Shown: positions 8,666 to 15,578 of the stretch, in pieces
Numbering within the stretch: the first letter of the stretch is position 1
Layout of the letters: each line of letters opens with the position of its first letter
NCBI GenBank assembly: GCA_017481395.1
Contig: JAFUPE010000025.1
Span: forward strand, 1-17,945
DNA: 17,945 nucleotides
Direction of reading: 5' to 3'
Origin: Ruminococcus sp.
GTDB taxonomy: Bacteria; Bacillota_A; Clostridia; Oscillospirales; Acutalibacteraceae
Notes under the pieces: generated by a model
Told to the model about the DNA's origin: nothing
The model's input: only the letters and a program-made list of their open reading frames with translations
The model's database searches: none
Program-made: the position numbers and the translations under genes

Positions 8666-8707
8666 TTTTTATAACCATTCCTTTCTGTATGTCTTTGTAT
8701 ATTAGCT

Positions 8708-9190
8708 TTATATGTCAAGGTCATCTGCTTTTACCCAAGCAGTGTCCTTTTTTGTTATGGTAACCTGATTTTCGCCGCTATAGTCCTCGATAGTGAGGTC
8801 ATTGCCGTCAAAGGCTTTAAGCACACCGCAGAACTCCTTACCTAAGCCTTCCATAGGTCTTATAAGGCGAACCTTGATGTCCTTGCCCACGTACTCCTTG
8901 AAATGCTCATCTCGGGCAAGTTCACGTTCAAGACCGGGAGAGCTTACCTCTAAAATATAATTCTGGCTGATAAAATCTTTTTCATCAAGCAAGGGGTCAA
9001 CTGCTCGGGAAACATTTTCGCAGTCGTTGATGTTTACGCCGCCATCCTTGTCGATGAAAATTCTTAAGTACCACTCGGCACCCTCTTTTAGAAAGCGTAC
9101 ATCCCAGACCCTGACACCGAAATTCTCGGCAATGGGTTCTACAAGGGATTTTACGCTTTCGGCGATATTTGCACCTTTGCTCTGAGCCAT
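8708..9190 (-). CDS. rimP: Ribosome maturation factor RimP
   Basis: 30S assembly factor. 160 aa in two domains: an N-terminal alpha/beta part (AESVKSLVEPIAENFGVRVWDV, FIDKDGGVNINDCENVSRAV) with the family signature ILEVSSPGLERELARDEHF near 80-100, and a C-terminal SH3-like barrel. CGGAGGTT lies 6 bases before the ATG. It is the first gene of the operon and lies directly behind a promoter and terminator-like hairpin. Confidence 0.95.
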   Translation of the reverse strand: MAQSKGANIAESVKSLVEPIAENFGVRVWDVRFLKEGAEWYLRIFIDKDGGVNINDCENVSRAVDPLLDEKDFISQNYILEVSSPGLERELARDEHFKEYVGKDIKVRLIRPMEGLGKEFCGVLKAFDGNDLTIEDYSGENQVTITKKDTAWVKADDLDI

Positions 9191-9205
9191 AAATAACCTC
9201 CGAAT

Positions 9206-9240
9206 AAAAAACTTAGGAGCGAGCCTTTCGGCTCACTCCT
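9206..9240 (-). terminator. Leader terminator/attenuator upstream of rimP
   Basis: On the minus strand an 11-bp stem (9240-9230 with 9225-9215, one U-G wobble) closes a GAAA tetraloop, then AAG and six T. The T-run ends only 15 bases before the rimP ATG, and the only promoter I see lies upstream (9268-9296), so every rimP-nusA transcript must pass it. The three-base interruption between stem and U-run suggests a terminator needing help. A 7-bp inverted repeat TCCTTAA-CC-TTAAGGA (9237-9252) shares the AGGA of the 5' arm and could compete as an antiterminator. B. subtilis NusA autoregulates through its own leader terminator (established knowledge, as I recall it). The same role here is inference. 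Confidence 0.75.
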
Positions 9241-9267
9241 TAACCTTAAGGATATTAACTTAAGTAA

Positions 9268-9296
9268 ATTATAACACCAATTATTGCAAAAATCAA
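9268..9296 (-). promoter_or_regulatory. Promoter of the rimP-nusA-infB-truB operon
   Basis: On the minus strand TTGATT (9291-9296) and TATAAT (9268-9273) are 17 bases apart, with TG one base upstream of the -10 (extended -10). Transcription would start near 9260 and give a leader of about 70 nt. Confidence 0.75.
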
Positions 9297-9375
9297 GGCT
9301 TATTATGGTAAAATACTTTGTCATAAAAGCCAAATATGCGGGGTAAATTGCCCTTTGTAAAGGCGTTTTGACAAA

Positions 9376-9984
9376 TTACTTCTTCTTTTTAAAGTTGCGG
9401 TAAAGTGTCCACGCAAGGGCAAGCACCTGTAAAACTGCGGCACAGATGTAGATAAGGCTTATGTTGTCGAAGCCGTTTATGAAGGTAAAAAAGGTTATCT
9501 GTATGCCCAGAGCACAGGTCCACACAAGAAGGCTTATGGAGAAAAACTGTACAGTGTGGTTCCACCATATACAGGCAAAAACAAGGTGAACAATTGCCGA
9601 AACAGGAATAGCTAAGATGTAGCTTATCCATGCCGCGGAAAATTCGGGCATAAAAACCCTTAGCCCAACAAACACAACTGTTGCCACAAGCCACACCAAA
9701 ATAATTGACATTATGTCAATTAAAATGTGTCTGCGTTGGCGGGTTGGCAGGATTTTTTCCTCGGGCTTGTCTTCTGAAACAAGGTCGTTGACTGTAACGT
9801 CGAAAATTTCGGCAAGCTTTACAAGCACTGTCACATCGGGTATACCATCGCCGCGTTCCCACTTGGAAACTGACTTGTCAGAGTAGTTAATCATCTCGGC
9901 AAGCTTACCCTGAGTAAGACCTGTGCGTTTGCGGAAATATGTAATGTTATTTGCGATTATAGATTTAAGCTTTTTTTCATCCAT
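9376..9984 (-). CDS. XRE-family regulator with four membrane helices
   Basis: 202 aa. Residues 1-65 form a Cro/C1-type helix-turn-helix (TYFRKRTGLTQGKLAEMINY, then SDKSVSKWERGDGIPDVTVL) of the kind that binds palindromic operators. A charged linker (EDKPEEKILPTRQRR) leads to four hydrophobic segments at about 98-120, 127-150, 155-178 and 182-197, and the protein ends KKKK. I chose the ATG at 9984 because GGAGGT lies 10 bases upstream; a start 12 codons earlier has no such site. Membrane-anchored XRE regulators are common in Clostridia. Targets and signal are unknown. Two palindromes just upstream suggest self-regulation. Only a weak CCTTT-GT-AAAGG hairpin (9352-9363) follows the gene. Confidence 0.85.
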   Translation of the reverse strand: MDEKKLKSIIANNITYFRKRTGLTQGKLAEMINYSDKSVSKWERGDGIPDVTVLVKLAEIFDVTVNDLVSEDKPEEKILPTRQRRHILIDIMSIILVWLVATVVFVGLRVFMPEFSAAWISYILAIPVSAIVHLVFACIWWNHTVQFFSISLLVWTCALGIQITFFTFINGFDNISLIYICAAVLQVLALAWTLYRNFKKKK

Positions 9985-10035
9985 GTGAAAAAGTACCTCC
10001 GAAAAAGCTTTAAAAAGCAAGATTGTAGCTGAATT

Positions 10036-10050
10036 TCTACTGTAAGTAGA
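10036..10050. promoter_or_regulatory. Operator-like palindrome 1 of the XRE gene
   Basis: TCTACT-GTA-AGTAGA is a perfect 6-bp inverted repeat. Its centre is 22.5 bp (about two helical turns) from a second palindrome that shares the outer TCTA/TAGA, as expected for a pair of sites bound by one XRE dimer family. Confidence 0.5.
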
Positions 10051-10058
10051 GCAGAAAG

Positions 10059-10072
10059 CTCTATTAATAGAG
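10059..10072. promoter_or_regulatory. Operator-like palindrome 2, overlapping the -10
   Basis: CTCTATTAATAGAG is a perfect 14-base palindrome. It overlaps the proposed -10 of the regulator gene, so occupancy would block transcription. Confidence 0.5.
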
Positions 10073-10097
10073 TAATAAATTCGGGCGAATTTGTCAA
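10069..10097 (-). promoter_or_regulatory. Likely promoter of the XRE gene
   Basis: On the minus strand a perfect -35 TTGACA (10092-10097), a 17-base spacer and a weak -10 TACTCT (10069-10074). The spacer and -35 also lie in a 9-bp inverted repeat AAATTCGGG/CCCGAATTT (10077-10085 with 10098-10106). Confidence 0.45.
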
Positions 10098-10152
10098 CCC
10101 GAATTTTAAGGCTATGATAAATTTACGGCGTATCCGATTTTGAGTATATGAA

Positions 10153-10181
10153 TTTCGGGCGGGGTGAAACCTCGCCCGAAA
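10153..10181. terminator. Hairpin after htrA, probable terminator
   Basis: A 12-bp stem (10153-10164 with 10170-10181, one wobble), core CGGGCG, loop of 5. It starts 18 bases past the htrA stop. The T-tract on the minus strand is short (ATT), so it may act mainly as an mRNA end stabiliser. Confidence 0.55.
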
Positions 10182-10198
10182 ATTGTTACACAAAAGCG

Positions 10199-11719
10199 TT
10201 AGCCTTTATCGGATTGCAACACAATTTCGGTTTCTATATATTCCTTGGTTTCCATTCGGTAAAGCTTAAGGGTTACCTTGTCGCCTTCGCTATAGTTTGT
10301 AAGTGCGTTATAAATATCGCTAAAGGATGTGATTTCATAGCTGTCAAGGCTAACGATAATGTCGCCTTCCATAACTTCATCATTGTCACATGGTCCGTCC
10401 TCAATAACTTCGGAGATTAAAATACCCTGCGGAATCTGGTTGTAATAAGCTTCGCTTGCTGTTATAGCTGTACCCATAACGCCGATTTTAACTCTGTTTG
10501 ACACGTAACCTTGCTTTATCAGGTCGTCTACAACCTCTTTTACTGTGCGGCTTGGAATAGCAAATCCCATACCCTCGTAATCTTCAGAAGCAATTTTCGC
10601 TGAGTTGACACCGATAACTTGACCGCAGAGATTTGACAGGGGACCGCCTGAGTTGCCCGGGTTAATGGCGGCATCGGTCTGGATGTATTTCACCTGAGTG
10701 GAAAGGTCAAGGGTTCTGTCCTTGGCGGAAATAACGCCTCTGGTCAGAGTGTTCTGAAAATCCATACCGCCGGGATTTCCTACGGCGATAACGTCTTCGC
10801 CGATAGAGGCAAGGTCGGAATCTGCAAACTCGGCAGGAATGAGGTTATCGGCGGTGATTTTAATAACGGCTAAATCTGTGCGGGTGTCGAAGCCTACAAC
10901 TTGTGCGTCGTAGGTGTTGCCGTCATCGAGAATAACGTCTACTATGTAAGCAGACTTGCTGTCGCCTATAACGTGGCTGTTGGTTACGATATAGCCGTCG
11001 GTGTTAATGATTATACCTGTACCCTGACCTGCTAAGCTTTCTTTGTTGATATCTTTGTAGCACAAAACGCCGACTGCTGAGGGAGAAACTTTTTCGAAGG
11101 CAGTCTGGTTGTTGTATTTTGAGGTGTCGTTTTTGTCAGTGGGATATTTGTTAAGTGTGATTTCACCATTGCTGTAAAGATGAGAGTTGTCAACAGCTTC
11201 GGTTACATTTTCGTCTGCCTCGGCAGGCTCGGTGGGTTTAAGCAAATCATATATAGGATTGTCAAGAATCGGAGAATCCGAGCCGTTATCTTTAAGCCCC
11301 ATATAATAACCCAGACTACCTATGGTAGCAAGACTGAAAAGACCTAAAAGCACCCAAAGGCAGGTAAGCATAACCTTGGCACCTGCACTTTTTTTCTTGG
11401 GCAGAGGTGAATTATTGACAGGGGGATATTGAGTATTATAGGGTGACTGATACTCAGACTGATAAGCAGGAGCCGTATAGCTTGCCTGGGGAGGAGTGTA
11501 AGGAGGCTGAGGCACATTTACGGCAGGCATTTCAGGCTGAGGCGAAAAAGGAGCCTCGTCGGGTATTGGTTTTGGAGTTGCCTCGGGAATAATTTCGGGA
11601 ATAATTTCAGGAGCAGCCTCGGGGGTAACCTCGGGCACAGGCTCGGGAGATTTTTCGGGAACCGACTCCTCGGGCTTAGGGTCGCTATTTAAAGGTAAGT
11701 TCATGTTTTCGTCTATCAT
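10199..11719 (-). CDS. htrA: HtrA/DegP-like membrane-anchored serine protease
   Basis: Envelope quality-control protease. 506 aa from the ATG at 11719. Residues 13-105 are a cytoplasmic low-complexity stretch, first Pro/Glu repeats (PEIIPEIIPEATP), then Pro/Tyr/Gln. Then come KKK, one membrane helix (about 115-140) and an extracellular trypsin-like domain with the triad His249 (TNSHV), Asp282 (TRTDLAVIK) and Ser357 (NPGNSGGPL). A single C-terminal PDZ domain (about 411-503) includes GILISEVIEDGPCDNDEVMEGDIIVSLD. The start was chosen because GGAGG lies 6 bases upstream and the ATG is one base after the kinase stop. The longer open frame would run far into the kinase gene. It is the third gene of a regulator-kinase-protease operon, which fits CssRS-HtrA-type stress control. 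Confidence 0.93.
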   Translation of the reverse strand: MIDENMNLPLNSDPKPEESVPEKSPEPVPEVTPEAAPEIIPEIIPEATPKPIPDEAPFSPQPEMPAVNVPQPPYTPPQASYTAPAYQSEYQSPYNTQYPPVNNSPLPKKKSAGAKVMLTCLWVLLGLFSLATIGSLGYYMGLKDNGSDSPILDNPIYDLLKPTEPAEADENVTEAVDNSHLYSNGEITLNKYPTDKNDTSKYNNQTAFEKVSPSAVGVLCYKDINKESLAGQGTGIIINTDGYIVTNSHVIGDSKSAYIVDVILDDGNTYDAQVVGFDTRTDLAVIKITADNLIPAEFADSDLASIGEDVIAVGNPGGMDFQNTLTRGVISAKDRTLDLSTQVKYIQTDAAINPGNSGGPLSNLCGQVIGVNSAKIASEDYEGMGFAIPSRTVKEVVDDLIKQGYVSNRVKIGVMGTAITASEAYYNQIPQGILISEVIEDGPCDNDEVMEGDIIVSLDSYEITSFSDIYNALTNYSEGDKVTLKLYRMETKEYIETEIVLQSDKG

Positions 11720-11720
11720 T

Positions 11721-13199
11721 TTATTCCTCCGTTTTGCTGTCTGCCGACATAAGCTTTTTACGCTTTTGCTCCGGCAGAGTAAAGGTGAATCTGCAGTATT
11801 TATCGGGCTTTGACTCGGCGGATATTTTACCACCGTGTAAGGCTATTACGGTACGGCAGATGTAAAGTCCCAATCCCATACTGCGTTTGTCGCTGCTGCG
11901 GGATTTGTCGGCTTTATAGAATTTGTCGAACACAAATCGGATATCCTCGGGCAGAATTCCCTTGCCGCTGTTTTCGATGCTTATAACGTTAAAGCCGTTT
12001 TCTTTTGAAAATTCAAAGCGAATAACGCCTTTTTGATCGGTGAATTTTACAGCATTTTCAACTAAGTTGTAAATTGTCTGGTGCAGAAGGTCCTTGTCGC
12101 CGAAAACCATAATATTTTCTTCAATATCAAGACCTTCTACGGTAAGCTCTTTCTCCGACAGCCTGCTTTCGAAGCTTTGCAGAACGCTGAAAATAACGTC
12201 CAGAACATCGAAAGAGGTTTTGTTAACTGTGATTTCGCCGCTGTCGATTTTTGAAAGTGAAATCATAGAGGTAACAAGGCGGGAAAGTCGCTTGGTTTCT
12301 TCGGATACTATGCCTAAGTAATATTCCTGCTCGGTTTTGGGAATTGTACCGTCAAGTATGCCGTCAATATATCCCGAGATTGTGGTCATAGGGGTTTTAA
12401 GCTCGTGGCTTACATTGGCAATAAAATTACGCCTTACGCCTTCCATAGATGCCAAGGAGTCGGCCATTTCGTTGAAAGCGACGGCAAGTTCGCCGATTTC
12501 GTCTTTGTTTTTAACGTACACGCGGCTTTCAAAGTCGCCTGCGGCAAAACGTTTGGTGGCGGCGGTCATCTGTTTTAAGGGTCGTGTGGTATTAAATGCA
12601 TACACCGAGGTAAGAGCAAAAATCAGCAGTGCCGACAGAAGCACAATCAAAGTGAACACAAAGAACACCGACGGAACTGCGTCCGGGCTCCATACTGTAT
12701 GTTGAGCTACAACACAGTAGCCTATAACTGAGCCTTCGGTGTTTTGTATGGACGTGGCAGCCACGTAGTACGCCTTGTCATAAAAACCGCCTATATTTCC
12801 GTAGGCGAAGAAGGTGTTTGTTTGAAGCTCGTTGATAACCGTTGGCGGAAGCATATTGCCTTCGTTATGCTTAGTATCTGCAGAGCTTACGAAAACTATC
12901 CGTCCGTTTAAATCTGCAAGCATAATATCGGCACCCATGGATTCGCTCAGGGCATCCAGATAGGGAAAGACATATTCCTCTGAGGAATGAAGCTCGCCCT
13001 TGGAAATTTCGGATATGTATGAAGAAACATCCTGTGCACTTTGGACTATGGTTTCTTTCTTTACCTTTTCAATGTAGCCTGTAACGGGATAAACAAGTAT
13101 AGCCGTAATTATGAGCAGGCATAAAAGTACGATTATTATGCTGTAGAACAAAAACCGCCGAAAGACGGTTTTGTTAACTGCGTTTTTTACGTTAGCCAT
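11721..13199 (-). CDS. Membrane sensor histidine kinase
   Basis: 492 aa. TM1 is at about 15-38, an extracellular sensor of ~130 residues follows (40-170, with a double-CACHE-like or single alpha/beta look; not assigned), and TM2 is at about 174-200. Next are HAMP (200-252, TTRPLKQMTAATKRFAAGDF), HisKA with the phosphoacceptor His265 in NVSHELKTPMTTI, and HATPase_c. In the ATPase domain the N box is NLVENAVKFT (378-387), the G1 box is ENSGKGI (an Asn in place of the usual Asp-Thr) and the G2 box is GLGLYICR. It starts one base after the response-regulator stop without a clear Shine-Dalgarno, so translation is probably coupled. The signal is unknown. The htrA neighbour suggests cell-wall or secretion stress. 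Confidence 0.93.
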   Translation of the reverse strand: MANVKNAVNKTVFRRFLFYSIIIVLLCLLIITAILVYPVTGYIEKVKKETIVQSAQDVSSYISEISKGELHSSEEYVFPYLDALSESMGADIMLADLNGRIVFVSSADTKHNEGNMLPPTVINELQTNTFFAYGNIGGFYDKAYYVAATSIQNTEGSVIGYCVVAQHTVWSPDAVPSVFFVFTLIVLLSALLIFALTSVYAFNTTRPLKQMTAATKRFAAGDFESRVYVKNKDEIGELAVAFNEMADSLASMEGVRRNFIANVSHELKTPMTTISGYIDGILDGTIPKTEQEYYLGIVSEETKRLSRLVTSMISLSKIDSGEITVNKTSFDVLDVIFSVLQSFESRLSEKELTVEGLDIEENIMVFGDKDLLHQTIYNLVENAVKFTDQKGVIRFEFSKENGFNVISIENSGKGILPEDIRFVFDKFYKADKSRSSDKRSMGLGLYICRTVIALHGGKISAESKPDKYCRFTFTLPEQKRKKLMSADSKTEE

Positions 13200-13200
13200 A

Positions 13201-13887
13201 TTATTTTACTTCAAATTTGTAGCCTCTGCCCCAAACGGTGCAAAGCTGCCATTTGTCGCTTGCTCCTTCGATTTTTTCTCGGATTCGCTTGATGTGTACG
13301 TCTACTGTGCGGCTGTCGCCGTAATAATCAAAGCCCCACACCTCGTCTAAAAGCTGATCGCGAGAAAACATTTTGTTGGGGTTTGAAGCAAGGTGGTACA
13401 AAAGCTCAAGCTCTTTAGGCGGAGTAGCCACAGCTTTTCCGTTTACCTTAAGTTCGTAATTAGTAAGGTTAATCTCGAGATTTTCCCACTTGATTTCCTT
13501 GACGATACCCTGCTCGCCTGAGTCTGTACGGCGAAGCACCGCACGCACCCTTGCTATGACCTCTTTGGTTTCAAAGGGCTTTACAATGTAGTCGTCAGCA
13601 CCAAGCTCGAGGCCTAAAACCTTGTCAAAAGTTTCGCCCTTTGCAGTAAGCATAATAATGGGGCAGTCGGAGGTTTTGCGAATTTCGCGGCAAACCTGCC
13701 AGCCGTCAAGCTTTGGAAGCATTATGTCTAAAAGAATCAGGTCGGGGTTTTCGGTTTTGAAAAACTCAACCGCCTTTTCGCCGTCCTCGGCAATAACCGT
13801 TGAGAAATTCTCTTTTTCCAGATAAAGCCTTAAAAGGTTCGAAATATTCGTGTCGTCGTCGACAATAAGTATTTTATGAAGTCCCAT
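13201..13887 (-). CDS. OmpR/PhoB-family response regulator
   Basis: 228 aa. The receiver domain (1-120) has the acidic pocket Asp10-Asp11-Asp12, phosphoacceptor Asp54 in LLDIMLPKLDG, Thr81 (LTAKGE) and Lys103 (VKPFE). The C-terminal winged helix (130-227) has TPPKELELLYHLASNPNKMF and SRTVDVHIKRIREKI. GGAAGGT lies 8 bases before the ATG. It is the first gene of the operon with kinase and htrA. It is closest to the PhoP/CssR/WalR-type regulators, but I cannot say which one. Confidence 0.95.
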   Translation of the reverse strand: MGLHKILIVDDDTNISNLLRLYLEKENFSTVIAEDGEKAVEFFKTENPDLILLDIMLPKLDGWQVCREIRKTSDCPIIMLTAKGETFDKVLGLELGADDYIVKPFETKEVIARVRAVLRRTDSGEQGIVKEIKWENLEINLTNYELKVNGKAVATPPKELELLYHLASNPNKMFSRDQLLDEVWGFDYYGDSRTVDVHIKRIREKIEGASDKWQLCTVWGRGYKFEVK

Positions 13888-13928
13888 AATAATTTACCTT
13901 CCTTTCCCTCATAAAAGTTCTTATCTTA

Positions 13929-13969
13929 AGTATAACATAAAATTATGAACAAAAGTTAAGCATTCTTAA
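13929..13969 (-). promoter_or_regulatory. Promoter and likely control region of the two-component operon
   Basis: On the minus strand an extended -10 TGTTATACT (hexamer 13929-13934) with poor -35 candidates (TTAACT at 19 bases). It is flanked by inverted repeats CATAA-AA-TTATG (13936-13947) and TTAAG-CATT-CTTAA (13956-13969). A weak -35 with nearby repeats is what a promoter activated by its own response regulator would look like. That link is inference. Confidence 0.5.
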
Positions 13970-14011
13970 AAACAAGTTGATTGTTTTGTGAAAAAAGTGG
14001 GGGATTTTTAG

Positions 14012-14044
14012 CAAAAATCGCCCGACGGCAGCCCGTCAGGCGAT
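14012..14044 (-). terminator. Terminator of the aminotransferase gene
   Basis: On the minus strand a 12-bp stem (14044-14033 with 14028-14017, one U-G wobble; core GCCTGACGG), a 4-base loop and then five T. It lies 17 bases past the stop. Confidence 0.88.
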
Positions 14045-14061
14045 GATAATTGAGCAAAAAC

Positions 14062-15267
14062 TCAGTAGGGCTGGGCAATGCAGCGTCTGAACATATCTAT
14101 AACATATCTTGCATCTTCATCACTCATTGTAGTGTTAAGAGGCAGAGTAAGCTCGTTTTGGTACATATCAAAGGCGTTGGGATAGTCTTTGATGTCAAAG
14201 CCGCGGCTCTTGTATGCTGTAAGCAAGGGCAGGGGCTTGAAGTGGACGTTACAGATTACGCCGTTTTGTGCCATACGCTTGAAAAAAGCATTACGATAGT
14301 CTGAGTCCTGACCTAAGAAGCGTACCATATAAAGGTGGCCGCTGCTGCGGTGATTTTCGCTTGAGTGGTTAAGCACACCTACAGGTAAGTCTGCGAAGGC
14401 ATTGTTGTACATTTTTATAAGCTGGTGGCGTCGGTCGATTATGTCTTTGTATCTGTCCATCTGAGCAAGACCCATTGCGGCTAAAATGTCGGGCATGTTG
14501 CACTTGTACTGGGTGTCTACAACGTCATATTCCCAGCTTGTACCCTTGTTTTTTGCATAGGTGTCTTTAGTCTGACCGTGTAGGGAGAAGAGCATATATT
14601 TTTTATAAAGCTCGTCGTTGTCAATTCCTTTTATATTACGCCAGCTTACGGCACCACCTTCGCCTGTTGTAAGGTTTTTAACGGCGTGGAAGCTGAAGTT
14701 TGTAAAGTCGGCAACCTCACCGCACATTTTGCCCTTGCGGCTTGCACCGAAGGCATGGGCACCGTCGCAGATTACCATTACTCTGCCGATAGCCTCCTGA
14801 TATTCGTTTGCAGGCTTAAAGATGTGTCGTTTGTTTTCTACAGCCTCAAAAATTCGGTCGTAGTCGCACATAACACCTGCAAGGTCAACAGGAATAATAG
14901 CCTTTGTTTTTTCGTTAATGGCAGCCTCCATTTTGTCATAGTCCATTTCAAAGCTGCCGGGTGCACAGTCGATGATAACAGGGGTTGCACCGATATGATA
15001 AAGAATTGATGCCGAAGCGGTGTAGGTGTAGGCGGGAACGATAACCTCGTCGCCCTGACCTATGCCTAAAATTCTTAAGGTCATTTCAGCGCAGGCTGTC
15101 TGGGAAGAAAGGCACACGGATTTTTCGGTATTACAAAACTGAGCAATTCGGGATTCAAAAAGCTTTGTTTTTGGGCCTGTTGTTATCCAACCTGATTTTA
15201 GTACATCAACTACCGAGTCAATCTCAGCCTGAGTGATGTCAGGCGGTGAAAAAGGAATATTTCGCAT
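14062..15267 (-). CDS. DegT/DnrJ/EryC1/StrS-family PLP aminotransferase
   Basis: 401 aa, fold-type I PLP enzyme that usually transfers an amino group from glutamate to a nucleotide-linked keto sugar. The N-terminus IPFSPPDITQAEIDSVVDVL with SGWITTGPKTKLFE is typical of the family. VICDGAHAFGA holds the cofactor Asp168, and NFSFHAVKNLTTGEGG holds the Schiff-base Lys197. Met1 has AAGGAG 9 bases upstream. There are no sugar epimerase, dehydratase or glycosyltransferase neighbours, so the sugar cannot be guessed; a role in UDP-sugar or cell-surface glycan modification is inference. The gene is monocistronic with its own promoter and terminator. It resembles UDP-4-amino-4-deoxy-L-arabinose- or pseudaminic-type aminotransferases only in the general family sense. 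Confidence 0.92.
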   Translation of the reverse strand: MRNIPFSPPDITQAEIDSVVDVLKSGWITTGPKTKLFESRIAQFCNTEKSVCLSSQTACAEMTLRILGIGQGDEVIVPAYTYTASASILYHIGATPVIIDCAPGSFEMDYDKMEAAINEKTKAIIPVDLAGVMCDYDRIFEAVENKRHIFKPANEYQEAIGRVMVICDGAHAFGASRKGKMCGEVADFTNFSFHAVKNLTTGEGGAVSWRNIKGIDNDELYKKYMLFSLHGQTKDTYAKNKGTSWEYDVVDTQYKCNMPDILAAMGLAQMDRYKDIIDRRHQLIKMYNNAFADLPVGVLNHSSENHRSSGHLYMVRFLGQDSDYRNAFFKRMAQNGVICNVHFKPLPLLTAYKSRGFDIKDYPNAFDMYQNELTLPLNTTMSDEDARYVIDMFRRCIAQPY

Positions 15268-15320
15268 AATATTAACTCCTTTATATACAAAAAAGCATAA
15301 GTTCCTACTATTTCACGCTA

Positions 15321-15349
15321 ATTATACATCAAAGGAGCCAAGGTGTAAA
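15321..15349 (-). promoter_or_regulatory. Promoter of the aminotransferase gene
   Basis: On the minus strand TTTACA (15344-15349), a 17-base spacer and a perfect TATAAT (15321-15326). Transcription would start near 15314, about 47 bases before the ATG. Confidence 0.8.
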
Positions 15350-15377
15350 GAACTTTTTGTCGGCTTTGTTAATTTAA

Positions 15378-15578
15378 CTAATTATCGCTTTTATTCCCTC
15401 TTAAGCTTAGGCTTAAATACTTATTTTTTGTAGCTTCGCCGCCGCGGATGTGACGCTCGGATTTGTTTTGTTGCAGTACGCGGTCTACCTTTTTGAAAAG
15501 GGCGGAATCTATATAGCGAAGGCGTTTGCTGACGTCCTTATGTGGGGGCGTTACATATCGGAACGGTTTCGTCGAGCC
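15378..15578 (-). pseudogene. Start-less 3' gene remnant, or out-of-frame extension of the recombinase
   Basis: An open frame of 66 codons plus TAG, bounded upstream by a TAG at 15579-15581. It contains no ATG, GTG or TTG codon. The translation looks like real protein, basic and helical: it begins PFRYVTPPHKDVSKRLRYID, continues SALFKKVDRVLQQN, and ends with SERHIRGGEATKNKY and a short Ser/Leu/Arg tail. I recall HIRGG-x-A-T-x-x-K-Y as a recurring ending in Clostridia and mobile-element proteins but cannot name the family. It shares 41 bases (15538-15578) with the recombinase 3' end in another frame. Two readings are possible: a host gene cut by insertion of the element, or a C-terminal extension of the recombinase reached by frameshift or lost by a single indel. 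No other gene lies between 15268 and 15537. Confidence 0.5.

Noticed and set aside
8670..8710. TTGACA on the minus strand at the end of rimP as a possible nusA promoter
   Set aside because: No -10 at 16-18 bases; the hexamer is part of the rimP codons for Leu-Asp-Ile.
9985..10020. Longer start for the XRE regulator (12 more codons)
   Set aside because: The extra codons contain the GGAGGT that serves the ATG at 9984, and helix-turn-helix proteins of this type start just before the domain.
11720..11833. Longer start for HtrA overlapping the kinase
   Set aside because: It would overlap the conserved kinase end by 113 bases with no ribosome site; the ATG at 11719 has GGAGG and couples to the kinase stop.
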